Assembly (NCBI GenBank): GCA_017608725.1
Contig: JAFCFG010000077.1
Location: 1-5,411 of the forward strand
Direction of reading: 5' to 3'
Length of the DNA stretch: 5,411 nucleotides
Origin: Candidatus Iainarchaeum sp.
GTDB lineage: Archaea; Iainarchaeota; Iainarchaeia; Iainarchaeales; GCA-2688035
A program made the position numbers and the translations under genes. Shown here piece by piece: positions 5,263-5,411 of the stretch. The number at the start of each line of letters is the position of its first letter. Within the stretch, counting starts at the first letter, position 1. The notes beneath the pieces were generated by a model. The model did no database searches. It saw nothing but the letters and a program-made list of their open reading frames with translations, and was not told the DNA's origin.

Positions 5263-5411
5263 CCGGTCAGTGCGGAGCCCATTCGCTTCGCGAATGGACT
5301 GTGCTCGCTACCGCTCGCCGGCGGCAGGATTAGCCGCCACGCCCGGCTAGTGCGGAGCCCATTCGCTTCGCGAATGGACTGTGCTCGCTACCGCTCGCCG
5401 GCGGCAGGATT
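5260..5411. repeat. GC-rich tandem repeat, 80-bp period, hairpin-forming, open at right edge
   Basis: A 63-bp sequence occurs at 5269-5331 and again without change at 5349-5411, where the window ends, giving an 80-bp period with a 17-bp linker (5332-5348). Just left of copy 1, 'CCGGTCAG' resembles 'CCGGCTAG' left of copy 2, so the element seems to begin near 5260. Each unit contains a perfect 8-bp stem with a 3-nt loop, CCATTCGC/GCGAATGG (5279-5297 and 5359-5377). It also has the palindrome CGCCGGCG (5316-5323) and GCTCGC twice, 10 bp apart. A second stem, GGCGGC/GCCGCC (5320-5338), and an alternative TAGCCG/CGGCTA (5331-5349) span the linker. The period is not a multiple of three and the GC content is well above that of the neighbouring genes, so it is not coding. 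It may be a REP/MITE-like palindromic element or a tandem non-coding array. Confidence 0.9.

Noticed and set aside
5260..5411. CRISPR array or protein-coding tandem repeat
   Set aside because: Identical 63-bp units with a 17-bp linker do not fit repeat-spacer proportions. An 80-bp period is not a multiple of three and would not keep a reading frame.

Overview
The window looks like a piece of an archaeal chromosome with moderate to low GC. The strongest archaeal marker is the N-terminal part of an MCM replicative helicase on the minus strand at the left edge. Candidate TATA-like boxes lie upstream of most genes, and uppP is probably read from a leaderless transcript. The mixture of an archaeal replication gene with a short bacterial-type methionyl-tRNA synthetase and a metX-type homoserine acyltransferase would fit a DPANN-type lineage such as Iainarchaeota/Diapherotrites. 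That assignment is an inference from gene content only.

Layout, left to right: (1) 1-598, minus: mcm, N-terminal 199 codons, running off the left edge. (2) 599-1025: divergent control region between mcm and metG, with no RNA or protein gene recognised, but with a short tandem repeat, a GC-richer patch and AT-rich inverted repeats. (3) 1026-2540, plus: complete metG (504 aa) with a strong Shine-Dalgarno site. (4) 2510-2639: a perfect 30-bp direct repeat with copies exactly 100 bp apart; the first copy is the 3' end of metG and the second abuts the end of the convergent HIT gene. (5) 2641-3057, minus: HIT-family hydrolase. (6) 3100-3846, minus: uppP, polyprenyl-diphosphate phosphatase, upstream of the HIT gene. 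(7) 3847-3978: divergent AT-rich promoter region. (8) 3979-5124, plus: metX-like homoserine O-acyltransferase with a non-ATG start. (9) 5140-5262, plus: the first 40 codons of an FTR1-type iron permease, broken off. (10) 5260-5411: GC-rich, hairpin-forming tandem repeat with an 80-bp period, on which the window ends.

The genes are mostly housekeeping and do not form one evident pathway. metG (charging tRNA with methionine) and metX (activating homoserine for methionine synthesis) both concern methionine but lie in separate transcription units. The most unusual structure is the right end, where a tandem palindromic repeat cuts off an iron-permease gene. This may be a mobile or palindromic repeat family, or a contig end collapsed on a repeat. 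Nothing here amounts to a clear new multi-gene system.
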